Counted from the first letter of the stretch, positions 48,640 to 58,237 are shown. The stretch is 64,000 nt of DNA from a bacterium (GCA_029580855.1 JAKPQH010000189.1:62001-126000), one strand, 5' to 3'. Program-made: numbers and translations. Notes: generated from the sequence alone by a model not told the origin.

Positions 48640-49278
48640 ATGCGGACGACGATCACCAGCGCGGACCTCCTTGCCGTCCTGGCGAAGATGGCGACGGACA
48701 TGGAGGCACAGAAGGACTATCTCTGCGCGCTCGACGGCGCCATGGGCGACGGGGATCAGGGCGTCACCATGGCCATCGGGTTCGGGGCCGTCCGCAAGGT
48801 CCTGGACTCGCTGAAAGATCAGGATATCGGGACGATCATCACCAAGTGCGGGCTCGCCTTCAACGCTACTGCAGCCTCGACGATCGGCGCCCTCTTGGCC
48901 ATCGCGTGCATGCGGGGCGGGCGCGAGGCCAAGGGGCAGCACGAGATCGGCCTGGCCGACGTGGGCAGGATGCTCGAGGCGGCCCAGCTCGGCATCCAGG
49001 AGCGGGGCAAAGCCCAGGTGGGGGACAAGACGGTCCTGGACGCGCTGGCGCCCACGGTGGCGGCCCTCAAGGCGGCGGCCGCAACGGGCACGCCGCTGGT
49101 CGAGGCCTTGAAGCAATCCCTCGCCGCGGCCGAGGCCGGCGTCAAGGCCACCATCCCGATGAAGTCCAAGATGGGCCGCGCCGCCTGGATCGCCGAGCGC
49201 AGCGTGGGTCACCAGGACCCCGGGGCGACCTCGTTCTACCTGATGTGGAAGTCGGCGGTGGAGTACCTGACGGCGTGA
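48640..49278 (+). CDS. dhaL: Dihydroxyacetone kinase subunit DhaL
   Basis: ATG 48640, 2 bp after dhaK stop; LDGAMGDGDQGVTMAIGF, VGHQDPGATSFYLM. Confidence 0.95.
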   Translation: MRTTITSADLLAVLAKMATDMEAQKDYLCALDGAMGDGDQGVTMAIGFGAVRKVLDSLKDQDIGTIITKCGLAFNATAASTIGALLAIACMRGGREAKGQHEIGLADVGRMLEAAQLGIQERGKAQVGDKTVLDALAPTVAALKAAAATGTPLVEALKQSLAAAEAGVKATIPMKSKMGRAAWIAERSVGHQDPGATSFYLMWKSAVEYLTA

Positions 49279-49603
49279 ACACCCCCGACCCGCCCGAGGA
49301 CGACCGACGCCTGATCAGCGCCGAGCCCCGGGCGGGTCGTATTTGTGGTCTCAGGTGCACCGCTCCCGGTTTCCCCGACACCCCGCGCACACGGTTATAC
49401 CGCCTCGGACCGGGTGGCAGCCGGGGCGTCGGCGCGCCCCAAGCGCGATCTCGGCGATAAGCCGCCAAGCGACGCGGACCGCGGCGGAGCGGCGCAGGAT
49501 CCATCCGCGCGCGCTAGAGTCATCGGGTCAAGGTCGCGGGGATCCGCTTGGGCGGCGCAACCTCCCGGTTTACGGACGCTGTGCGATCTTCGCCACCCGA
49601 GCG

Positions 49604-50104
49604 TCAGGACTTCCGCAGACAGACGCGGAGTTTTTTGTCCAGGAGATCCGCCTCGTCGGGGCTCAGCTCGGGTGCGAGTGATCGTATCCCTATCTCGGTC
49701 ACCAGGTGCGCCCGCAACATCGCGCGGACAAACTCGACGTCCTTCGCCCGTCCCGCAAGAAGCTTACGAACGGCCAGATCCTCCGGCGCAAGACACAGAC
49801 CGATCACGCCTCCCGTGTTCTCGCTTTCGAGGCGCAGGACGCGCCTTCTCCAACCGCTCGGAAGCCTGGCGGTCTCGGGCCCGATTCCGTGCGCATAATA
49901 GCCGAAGGTTTCGTGAAACGGCGAAAGTTCTCCGATCGACCCATCGATCAAATCCGCCTTGGTCGGATCGTCGAGAGGATAACAATCGACCTCCATCGAA
50001 CGTAGCAATTTCTCGGGAGCGTCGGGGCAAGACGCCAAGAGCGCCTGACTACCTATGATAACGATCTCGCGCGATGCCGCCGCAGGCGCGAAGAATGTGT
50101 TCAA
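49604..50104 (-). CDS. DUF6036-like nucleotidyltransferase (possible toxin)
   Basis: 166 aa; IVIIGSQALLAS, SMEVDCYPLDDPTKADLIDGSIGELSPFHETFGYYAHGIGPETARLPSGW. Confidence 0.75.
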   Translation of the reverse strand: MNTFFAPAAASREIVIIGSQALLASCPDAPEKLLRSMEVDCYPLDDPTKADLIDGSIGELSPFHETFGYYAHGIGPETARLPSGWRRRVLRLESENTGGVIGLCLAPEDLAVRKLLAGRAKDVEFVRAMLRAHLVTEIGIRSLAPELSPDEADLLDKKLRVCLRKS

Positions 50105-50424
50105 GCTGTGTGATGTTCATGCGCGAATTGCCTGTAGATCTCCCAGCGCTCCCGAGGTACGAGGACGCCGCAGAACGGGTTGCTTTGACGGAGACGGCGT
50201 CCCTCTTCTCCCGGATCCAGCAGGAAAAGACGAATCGCTTCCCATTCGCGTTCCAGGATGCGGCTCCATTCCGCTACTGCCGGCGCTGGAGCCTGAAGCT
50301 GCCACCGTCTGCACGTGGACCGCGCGCGCTCGAGGCCGGCCCTGGAGGGATCCCGGTCAATGGCATCCACAACAGCGCGCGCGAGCGCAAGGCTCCTTCG
50401 ATCGATCTGCTCATGGGTCTTCAT
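50101..50424 (-). CDS. Small protein coupled to the nucleotidyltransferase (possible antitoxin)
   Basis: MKTHEQIDRRSLALARAVVDAIDRDPSRAGLERARSTCRRWQ...; 4-nt overlap with next gene. Confidence 0.65.
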   Translation of the reverse strand: MKTHEQIDRRSLALARAVVDAIDRDPSRAGLERARSTCRRWQLQAPAPAVAEWSRILEREWEAIRLFLLDPGEEGRRLRQSNPFCGVLVPRERWEIYRQFAHEHHTA

Positions 50425-50564
50425 GGCAGCAAGTGTAGCACCCCCGAGGGCAGCACTCAATCCGTGGACCGCTCCCCGTGTCCAGGACACGACAACCGCA
50501 GGCTGCCGCGGCCTCGGGTCCGACCGCAACCCACGCCCTGGCACCCCTCCGAGCACGATCCCGC

Positions 50565-50745
50565 GAGAGGCGATCCGAGTTGTTGGGCTCGTGGATGGCG
50601 GTGCGCCCTCGGGGATCGGTGACGGTGAGAAGGTTCCCGCTGGGGTCGTAGGTGAAGGCGGACAGCTGACTCCGGGGATCGATGGTGGCCGTCGGGCGGT
50701 TCGACGCACCAGAGACGAACTGGGTGGTCCGCGAGAACGTGGTTG
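50565..50745 (-). pseudogene. RHS/YD-repeat remnant
   Basis: TFSRTTQFVSGASNRPTATIDPRSQLSAFTYDPSGNLLTVTDPRGRTAIHEPNNSDRLS; not in the ORF track. Confidence 0.7.
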
Positions 50746-50842
50746 ATGCGAGTTGCGGAACCGCTGCGCTCCGCTCAGATGAGACGACGCTCGATTGTCG
50801 GTCGAGGCTCTTATTGGGGCGGCTGCGCGACGCCTCCCCGCG

Positions 50843-52006
50843 TCACCTTTTCTCGGTGAGCCGGCGGATCTCCTCCTCGAGCCGGAACACGATCCCCACG
50901 CCCGGCAGACCGGTGTCGGGGTCCCGGTCCACCCGGACCACGTGGCCGGGCATGGCCGCGGCCAGCTGGTCCGACTCGAGGAGCGTCACTTCGACCTCGG
51001 AGCTGAGCTCCGGCGTATCGGGAACGACCACGTACGTCCCGGTCAGCGTCAGATTCACGAGAAAACCCTCGGCGTCCATGGGGGACCCGTCCGACCGCCG
51101 CCCGCGCACGCGGACAGGAAGACGCGTCGTCACTCGCGGTCCGACACGGGGACTGGTGCTCTCGAAGGCCACCGCCGGCGTCCGGACGGCCGCCTGTAGT
51201 CCTTCGGCGGCCGCGCACGTCTCCGGCCATTGTTCGCGCGCCATTTGCACGAATCGCCCGATCGACGCGTCATCGGAATCCGGGTCGTGGTGGAAGAGCA
51301 CCAGGGCGCGGGCGCGGGCGCTCTTCGCCACGGCCACTCCCTCCAGCCAGGAGCTGTGCCCCCAGCCCTGGCGGTGCCGCAGCATGGCGGGTGGATACTG
51401 CGAGTCGTAGATTAGGAGATCGGCGTCCCGGGCCAGATGCCGGACCGCGTCGTCGCCTTTTGGGTCGCCCGGCTCGTTGTCGGTGGCGTACACCACGACC
51501 CCCTGATCGGTCTCGATCCGGAACCCCAGGCAGCCCTGCGGGTGGTTGAGCGGGACGGCCTCGACTGTCGCATCTTCAATCTGCCAGCGAGACTCCGGCT
51601 CTACATCCTTGAAGGCTTGCGCTGCGACCAGGAGCGACATATCCACGGGAAAGTACGGGCGCAGCATCTGGCCCTGCAGCGTAGCTTCGATGCCTCCGCC
51701 GCCGTCGGGCTTCAGGCCGTAGAACTGGAACCGATTGCGCGCCTCGTACAGCGGCGGGAAGAACGGAATCCCCTGGATGTGATCCCAGTGATAGTGGGAC
51801 ATGAGCCACGAGGCCTGGATCGGCACCGAATCCGGGCCCCACCCCGCCCCGCGGCCCAACGACCTGAGGCCGGTGCCGCCATCGATGATGATCCGGTAGC
51901 CTGCCGGCGTCTCCACCTCGACACAGGGGGTATTCCCCCCGTAATGCCAGGTGCGCACATCACAGGTCGGATTGGATCCTCGCACGCCATGGAATCGCAC
52001 GAACAT
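50843..52006 (-). CDS. Metallo-beta-lactamase-fold hydrolase fused to a C-terminal PilZ-like domain
   Basis: MFVRFHGVRGSNPTC...HYHWDHIQGIPFF...; C-terminus RVTTRLPVRVRG...AEGFLVNLTLTGTYVVV. Confidence 0.85.
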   Translation of the reverse strand: MFVRFHGVRGSNPTCDVRTWHYGGNTPCVEVETPAGYRIIIDGGTGLRSLGRGAGWGPDSVPIQASWLMSHYHWDHIQGIPFFPPLYEARNRFQFYGLKPDGGGGIEATLQGQMLRPYFPVDMSLLVAAQAFKDVEPESRWQIEDATVEAVPLNHPQGCLGFRIETDQGVVVYATDNEPGDPKGDDAVRHLARDADLLIYDSQYPPAMLRHRQGWGHSSWLEGVAVAKSARARALVLFHHDPDSDDASIGRFVQMAREQWPETCAAAEGLQAAVRTPAVAFESTSPRVGPRVTTRLPVRVRGRRSDGSPMDAEGFLVNLTLTGTYVVVPDTPELSSEVEVTLLESDQLAAAMPGHVVRVDRDPDTGLPGVGIVFRLEEEIRRLTEKR

Positions 52007-52159
52007 TCGACTGACCCTTCACGCGGCCGCCCATCGCCGCCCGCACCCGCCGGGAGATCGGCACCCATGCTGCGTGACGGTTTTGCGGATGTCAAGGCCG
52101 GCGCCGATCCCGCCGCAGCCGCTCGACGCCCGCCGGCGCGCCGCCGGCGCCGCCGGCCG

Positions 52160-53101
52160 TCAGCGAGTCGTGCTCAACAGGGCCTTGGCTGCCTGGGCCA
52201 CGTGCTTCGGCGTCAAGCCGTATTTCTCCAGGATGGCGTCGTTGGCGCCGGACTCGCCGTAACAGTCCTGCAAGCCGTGGATCCGCATGGGGGTGGGGGC
52301 GTGCTGTCCCAGCACCTCGGCCACCGCCCCGCCCAGACCGCCGATGACGTTGTGATCCTCGGTCGTGAGGACGCGGCCCGTCTTCTTGGCCGCCGCCACG
52401 ATCCCGTCCACGTCGAGGGGCTTCAGCGTGTGGATGTGCACCAGGTGGGCGCTGATGCCCTCCTGCGCCAGCAGATCGCACGCCTCCAGGGCGCGGACGC
52501 TCTGGACCCCGGTCCCGAAGATCGTGATATCCGTCCCGTGGCGCAGCGTCACCGCCTTGCCGAAGACGAACTGGTAGTCCTCGCCGAAGATAATCGGGGT
52601 CGCGTCGCGCGTGAGCCGCAGGTACGCCGGTCCCGGCATGTCCGTGAGGGCCAGCGTGGCCAGCCGGCACTCGACGCCGTCCGCCGGAGCCACGACGACC
52701 ATGTTCGGCATGGCCCGCATGATCGCGATATCTTCCACATCGATGTGCGTCTTGCCCGTCTTGGCGGTCAGGATACCGCTGTACGAGCCACCCAGCTTGA
52801 CCGTCAGCTTCGGCTGCGCCACGGTCACCCGCAACTGATCCAGCGCCCGGTTGGCCAGGAAGCAGGCAAAACTGCTGAGCCACGGGACGAGGCCGACGGT
52901 CGCCATCCCGGCGGCCACACCCATCATGTTCTGCTCGGCGATCCCCAGGTTCAGGAAGAACTCGGGGGCGTTGTACGCCACCGTCTGCGCCATGGTGGAG
53001 CTGGCCAGATCCGCATCCAGCACCATGACGTTGGGGTGCGTCTTGGTGAGCTCCAGCAGGGCATCGCCCCAGGCGACTCGCATCTCCATCGTTTGTCCCA
53101 T
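52160..53101 (-). CDS. Transketolase C-terminal subunit
   Basis: ATG 53101; MGQTMEMRVAWGDALLELTKTHPNVMVLDADLASSTM...LNLGIAEQNMMGVAAGMA. Confidence 0.93.
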   Translation of the reverse strand: MGQTMEMRVAWGDALLELTKTHPNVMVLDADLASSTMAQTVAYNAPEFFLNLGIAEQNMMGVAAGMATVGLVPWLSSFACFLANRALDQLRVTVAQPKLTVKLGGSYSGILTAKTGKTHIDVEDIAIMRAMPNMVVVAPADGVECRLATLALTDMPGPAYLRLTRDATPIIFGEDYQFVFGKAVTLRHGTDITIFGTGVQSVRALEACDLLAQEGISAHLVHIHTLKPLDVDGIVAAAKKTGRVLTTEDHNVIGGLGGAVAEVLGQHAPTPMRIHGLQDCYGESGANDAILEKYGLTPKHVAQAAKALLSTTR

Positions 53102-53201
53102 CGCGATCCTCCGCATTCTCGAAGCCGCGGGCGCGCCTGCCCAGCGCCGCGCGCGACTGTTCGGATCACAACCCGAATTCCGATCGACCGTCCGAATGCC
53201 C

Positions 53202-54062
53202 TCAGGCGCGCGGACGCTGCAGCTCCAGTTCGGCGAGCGCCTTGGCCAGCTCCTCCGCGTTCGGAACCTTGGCGTGCCAGTTGTAGTCGCCCTCCATGAA
53301 GGAAACGCCCTTCCCCTTGACGGTGTGGGCCACGATGCACGTGGGTTGCCCCTTGGTCGCTTTGGCCCGCTCCATGGCCGGCACCAGGGCGTCGAAGTCG
53401 TGACCGTCCACCTCGAGGACGTTCCAGCCGAAGGCACGCCACTTCTCGGGGACATTGGGCAGGGGATTGATCCGGTGTTTCAGGTTCCCGTCCTTGGGGA
53501 ACCCGAACTGCTGGACCTTGTTCCAGTCCACGATGGCCGTCAGATTGTCCGCCTTGTAGTAGCTCGCCGCCCAGGCCATCTCCCAGACCTGTCCTTCCTC
53601 GATCTCCCCGTCGCCCAGGAGCACCCAGGTGTGGAACGTCTTCCCCAACCGCCGCGCGCCCAGCGCCATGCCCAGCGGGGGGCTCGCCCCCGTCCCCAGC
53701 GAGCCGGAGGCCATATCGATTCCCGGCGTCTTGGTCATGTCCGGGTGGCCCTGCATGCGCGAGCCGATGGCGTCGAAGGTGAACACCTCCTCCACCGGGA
53801 AGTAGCCCTTGAGCGCCAGGATTGCGTACAGCGCGATGCAGGAGTGGCCCTTGGAGAGCACAAAGCGGTCCCGGTCCGGCCACTGCGGGTTCTGCGGATC
53901 CACCCGCAGCATCTTGAAGTACAGCGCGACGCCGATTTCCACCATGGACAGCGGGCCCCCGATGTGGCCCGCGCCCGCGCGGTGGACCGCCTCCAGGATG
54001 AGCCTCCGCACCTGGACCGCCTTCTCCTGCAGGTCCCGCTTCAACACAGGATCCATGGGCAT
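53202..54062 (-). CDS. Transketolase N-terminal subunit
   Basis: ATG 54062; RLILEAVHRAGAGHIGGPLSM, DRFVLSKGHSCIALYAIL, GDGEIEEGQVWEM. Confidence 0.94.
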   Translation of the reverse strand: MPMDPVLKRDLQEKAVQVRRLILEAVHRAGAGHIGGPLSMVEIGVALYFKMLRVDPQNPQWPDRDRFVLSKGHSCIALYAILALKGYFPVEEVFTFDAIGSRMQGHPDMTKTPGIDMASGSLGTGASPPLGMALGARRLGKTFHTWVLLGDGEIEEGQVWEMAWAASYYKADNLTAIVDWNKVQQFGFPKDGNLKHRINPLPNVPEKWRAFGWNVLEVDGHDFDALVPAMERAKATKGQPTCIVAHTVKGKGVSFMEGDYNWHAKVPNAEELAKALAELELQRPRA

Positions 54063-54318
54063 GCGAACCTCCTTCCCCCGTACCGGATGAGACATCACTC
54101 CCCTACCAACGCCAACAGATCTTCACCGCAACTTAGAACTCGGACCTCATCGCGGCCCCCGCCAAGGGCAGGCGGCTGCAGCCTCCACCGGGTCGCGGCT
54201 GCGCAAAAAGCTCCCCCGGTGCGACGGCGCGCTGCGTGGCGTGCGGGCGCATCGGACCGCAGGTCGCAGCGCCGCACAAGCCAGCCAACGCCGCAGATAC
54301 GCCGTGGTCAGCAGCCTC

Positions 54319-55200
54319 TCAGATGTTGAAGTTGTCCCGCAGGTATTGCCGATTCCGGCGCGCGGCGATCAGGGGCGGGTCGGGCGACGTGTCCTCCTCG
54401 ATGACCATCCAACCCGAAAATTCCGCCCGCCGCAGACCCTCCACGAATCCCTGCAGGTCCACACTCCCCTTGCCGAGCCCGCAGAAGATGTACCGCCGCA
54501 GCGCGGCCAGAAAGCCGAGACCCTGCGCCCGGCATTCCGCCAACACTTCGGGATTCACATCTTTGATGTGCACGTACCGGACGCGGGACCCGAAGGACCG
54601 GACGACTTCTACGGGATCGGCGCCGCCGTACACCAAATGCCCGGCATCCACACACAGACCCAGCGCCCTGGGGTCGGTGTAATGGAGCAGCGCGTCCAGC
54701 TCTTGGCGGGTCTCCACGTACGATCCGGCATGCGGATGCACGGCGAGTCGCACGCCCAGCGGCTCGCACGCCGCGGCCAGGGCATGGACACCGTCTCTCA
54801 CCGCCCTCCACTGCGCCTCGGTCAGCCCGGCACTGCCGTCCGCGGGAACACGGCCGGCCTGTGCGATGCGCTCGGCTCCACCGCGCAGGCCGAGGATCAG
54901 GACGTGTACGCGCATGGCCGACAGGGTTCGGGCCACCGCCAGCGCCCGTGCGATTTGCTCCGCGTGCCCGCGCCGATCCTCCAGCGCGATCCAGCAGAAG
55001 TTCGAGGCCAGGGCCAGGCCGTAGCGCTGGAGCAGAGGTTTCAGCTCCGCCGGGTCGAGCGGCAGGCCTGTCCCGTACTCCGTCCCCTCGTAGCCGGCCT
55101 CCACCATTTCTGCCAACACCCGATCGATGGGAATGATCGGACGAAGATCCGGCAGGTCATCGCTGTTCCAGTTCATCGGCGCCGTCGCCACACGAATCAT
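54319..55200 (-). CDS. Sugar phosphate isomerase/epimerase family, IolE-like
   Basis: 293 aa; MVEAGYEGTEYGTGLPLDP, LAVHPHAGSYVETRQELDALL, LCVDAGHLVYGG, VHIKDVNPEV. Confidence 0.83.
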   Translation of the reverse strand: MIRVATAPMNWNSDDLPDLRPIIPIDRVLAEMVEAGYEGTEYGTGLPLDPAELKPLLQRYGLALASNFCWIALEDRRGHAEQIARALAVARTLSAMRVHVLILGLRGGAERIAQAGRVPADGSAGLTEAQWRAVRDGVHALAAACEPLGVRLAVHPHAGSYVETRQELDALLHYTDPRALGLCVDAGHLVYGGADPVEVVRSFGSRVRYVHIKDVNPEVLAECRAQGLGFLAALRRYIFCGLGKGSVDLQGFVEGLRRAEFSGWMVIEEDTSPDPPLIAARRNRQYLRDNFNI

Positions 55201-55408
55201 GCGCCCCCTCCCTCACGCGTCTCCGGCCGTCGCGGGCGGCGCTCGCCTTCGATTGTCAGAGATCGCACCACCCGATGGCGCGGGCGGCGTACAGGCCCCG
55301 TAGACTAGCCGAAGTGCCCGTCCCGCGCAAGACTTCCCTGGAGCGGCGCGACGTACCGGCCGCCCGGCGCCCCACCGCATCCTCCTGCCCGCCGACGGTC
55401 AAGTTGTT

Positions 55409-55422
55409 AGCGTTAACGTTAC
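55409..55422. promoter_or_regulatory. LacI-family-like operator palindrome TAGCGTTAACGTTA
   Basis: Central CGTTAACG in a divergent intergenic region. Confidence 0.55.
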
Positions 55423-55556
55423 ACAAATAAAACAAAGTCCGCAACCCATGACTCCCCCCTTGACAGGGATCGCCCCTCGCGGGGAGAGTAGGAGCCGGAA
55501 AATCGGTTCGCTTTCCCGTGGCCGTCGCAAGGGATGCGGCAACAAGGAGGATTGTC

Positions 55557-56729
55557 ATGAAGGCACTGGTGCTGGATGCGAAGTGGGAGCCGAAACCGGG
55601 CTACGTTGTCAGCGAGTTCGAAAAGACGACGGGCAAGGCCGTTACGGGGAACGGCGTCTACAAGGCCCCGACACTCGCCCTCCGGGAGGTCCCGGTCCCC
55701 AAGATCGGCCCCAAGGACGTCCTGCTCAAGGTGAAAGCCTGCGGCGTGTGCGGGTCGGACATCCACATGTACGAGACCGACGCGCAGGGCTACGTCATGT
55801 ACCCGGGTCTCATGAAGCTGCCCTGCGTCACCGGCCACGAGTTCTCCGGCGTCGTCCAGGAAGTGGGCAAGGAGGTCCGCGACCTGAAGGTGGGCGACAT
55901 GGTGACCGCCGAGGAGATGATCTGGTGCGGCGAGTGTACCCCCTGTCGGAACGGCTACCCGAACCAGTGCACCAACCTCGAAGAGATCGGCTTCACCATC
56001 GACGGGGCCTTTGCCGAGTATCTCGCCATCGGCAGCAAGTACTGCTGGAAGCTGGACGCGATTGCGGAGCGCTACCCCGACCCCGAGACGGTGTTCGAGC
56101 TGGGCGCCACCGTGGAGCCGTCCTGCGTCGCCTACAACGCCGTCTTCATCCGCGGCGGCGGCTTTAAGCCGGGGGCCTATGCGGTCGTCTACGGCGGGGG
56201 CTGCATCGGCCTCTCCGCCATCGCCATGATCAAGGCGGCCGGAGCCGCCAAACTCATCGCCTTCGAGACGGTCGAGGCCCGGCGCCGGCTCTGCGCCACC
56301 ATGGGTGCCGACCACGTCTACGACCCGGTGGCTCTCACCAAGCAGGGGACGCGGCCGTCCGACGTCGTCCTCGACCTGACCCGCGGGGAGGGGGCCAACT
56401 TCCAGCTGGAGGCGGCCGGGGCCCCGACCCTGACCTTCCCCGAGATGGAGCGGTCCATGGCCGTCAACGGAAAGATCGCCCAGGTCGGTCGGGCCGCGGA
56501 CCGGGTCCCCGTGTACCTGGACCAGTTCCAGGTCCGCCACGCGCAGTTCTTCGGGTCCCAGGGCCACTCCGGCGACGAGATTTTCCCCAACGTCATCCGC
56601 CTCATGGCCAGCGGTGCCCTGGACAACCGGAAGATCATCACGGCGCGCTTCGCCCTGGACAACGTGGTGGAAGGCATCAAGCAATCCGGTAGCCGGACCG
56701 ACGGCAAGATCTTGGTGAAGCCGCGCTGA
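55557..56729 (+). CDS. Zinc-binding dehydrogenase, scyllo-inosose 3-dehydrogenase (IolM)-like
   Basis: ATG 55557 after AAGGAGG; MKALVLDAKWEPKPGYVVSEFEKTTGKAVTGNGVYKAP..., CGVCGSDIHMYETDAQGYVMYPGL. Confidence 0.8.
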   Translation: MKALVLDAKWEPKPGYVVSEFEKTTGKAVTGNGVYKAPTLALREVPVPKIGPKDVLLKVKACGVCGSDIHMYETDAQGYVMYPGLMKLPCVTGHEFSGVVQEVGKEVRDLKVGDMVTAEEMIWCGECTPCRNGYPNQCTNLEEIGFTIDGAFAEYLAIGSKYCWKLDAIAERYPDPETVFELGATVEPSCVAYNAVFIRGGGFKPGAYAVVYGGGCIGLSAIAMIKAAGAAKLIAFETVEARRRLCATMGADHVYDPVALTKQGTRPSDVVLDLTRGEGANFQLEAAGAPTLTFPEMERSMAVNGKIAQVGRAADRVPVYLDQFQVRHAQFFGSQGHSGDEIFPNVIRLMASGALDNRKIITARFALDNVVEGIKQSGSRTDGKILVKPR

Positions 56730-56742
56730 GTTGGGGGATTGC

Positions 56743-58233
56743 ATGATCGAACCACTCCTGAAGATGGAGGGGGTGTCTAAGTCCTTTCCGGGCGTCACGG
56801 CCCTCTCGCGGGTGGACTTCGATCTCCTCCACGGTGAAGTTCACGTTCTCATCGGCGAGAATGGAGCCGGCAAGTCTACCCTGATCAAACTGCTCTCCGG
56901 GGTCTATGCCTGCGACGAGGGTCGGATATTTCTCGACGGCCGTCAGGTGGCCATCAGTTCGGTGCGGGCCGCGCAGGAGTTGGGGGTAGCTACTATCTAC
57001 CAGGAGATGAATCTTATCTCTGAGCTGACAGTGGCCCAGAACATCCTCTTGGGCCGCGAGCCGCGCAAGGCGGCCGGACTTCTGCTGGACAAGAGAGCAG
57101 CCCGGCGCCAGAGCGCGGAGCTACTCGCTTCGTTGGGCCAGCACATCGACCCTGATGCCCAGGTGAAAACGCTGTCGGTTCCGCAACAGCAGATGGTGGA
57201 GGTCGCCAAAGCTCTATCGATGGCCGCGCGCATCGTCATTTTCGATGAGCCGACGGACACCCTGGCCGAGAAGGAGACCGCCGCGCTCTTTCGAATGATT
57301 CGGATCCTCAAAACCAAGGGGATGGGTATCATCTATATCTCCCACCGGCTGGAAGAGATCCGGGAAATCGGCGACCGAGTCACCGTTCTACGCGACGGGC
57401 ATCTGATCGGAACGCTCCCCGTCGCCGAAACTCGTATCGAGGGCTTGATCCGGATGATGGTGGGGCGGGAGATCACCGACCAGTTCCCTCGGCGCCGCCA
57501 CCCACGGGGCGAAGTCGCTCTGGAGGTGAAACATTTGTTCGTGCGGGGGGTGCTCCACGACGTCAGTCTCACGGTTCACCGCGGGGAGGTCGTGGGTCTT
57601 TCCGGTCTGGTGGGTTCGGGGCGGACGTCGCTAGCCCGCGTCCTCTTCGGCGTGGACAAGCGTGACGCGGGAGAGATTCGCCTCTTCGGAGCGCCGGCGG
57701 CCATCGACTCTCCCTTCGCGGCGAGTAGGCTGGGGATCGCCTTTCTCACCGAGGACCGTAAAGCCCTGGGCCTTTTCCAGACCCTATCAGTTGCCGATAA
57801 CATCATCCTGGCGGCTATCCGACAACTCTTTCCACGCTTGTGGATCGATGCCCAGGGTGCGCGGGCCGCGGCACAAGAATATGTCACACGATTACGGATT
57901 CAGACCCCGAGCCTGAGCCAGTTGGTCCAGTTCCTCTCCGGCGGCAACCAGCAAAAGGTGGTCTTAGCCAAGTGGCTGGCCACTCATGCCAAACTTCTCA
58001 TCCTTGACGAGCCCACCCGGGGGATCGACGTGGGAGCCAAGCTGGAGATCCACAGCCTGATGGACGAACTGGTGGCTCAGGGTACCCCTATCGTCATGAT
58101 CTCTTCGGAGATGCCAGAGATCTTGGGTATGAGCGATCGCATCTACGTCATGCGAGAGGGCCGAATCGTTGGAGAATTCTCCCACCACGAGGCCACTCAG
58201 GAGCACCTCTTGACCTGTGCGGTGGGAGGCTAG
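56743..58233 (+). CDS. Sugar ABC transporter ATP-binding protein (RbsA/MglA-like, duplicated)
   Basis: GENGAGKSTLIKLLSG; second half LSGGNQQKVVLAKWL. Confidence 0.95.
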   Translation: MIEPLLKMEGVSKSFPGVTALSRVDFDLLHGEVHVLIGENGAGKSTLIKLLSGVYACDEGRIFLDGRQVAISSVRAAQELGVATIYQEMNLISELTVAQNILLGREPRKAAGLLLDKRAARRQSAELLASLGQHIDPDAQVKTLSVPQQQMVEVAKALSMAARIVIFDEPTDTLAEKETAALFRMIRILKTKGMGIIYISHRLEEIREIGDRVTVLRDGHLIGTLPVAETRIEGLIRMMVGREITDQFPRRRHPRGEVALEVKHLFVRGVLHDVSLTVHRGEVVGLSGLVGSGRTSLARVLFGVDKRDAGEIRLFGAPAAIDSPFAASRLGIAFLTEDRKALGLFQTLSVADNIILAAIRQLFPRLWIDAQGARAAAQEYVTRLRIQTPSLSQLVQFLSGGNQQKVVLAKWLATHAKLLILDEPTRGIDVGAKLEIHSLMDELVAQGTPIVMISSEMPEILGMSDRIYVMREGRIVGEFSHHEATQEHLLTCAVGG

Positions 58234-58237
58234 GCCC

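Noticed and set aside
51437-53299. 620-aa plus-strand ORF
   Set aside because: Antisense to the MBL-PilZ and transketolase genes; shadow frame.
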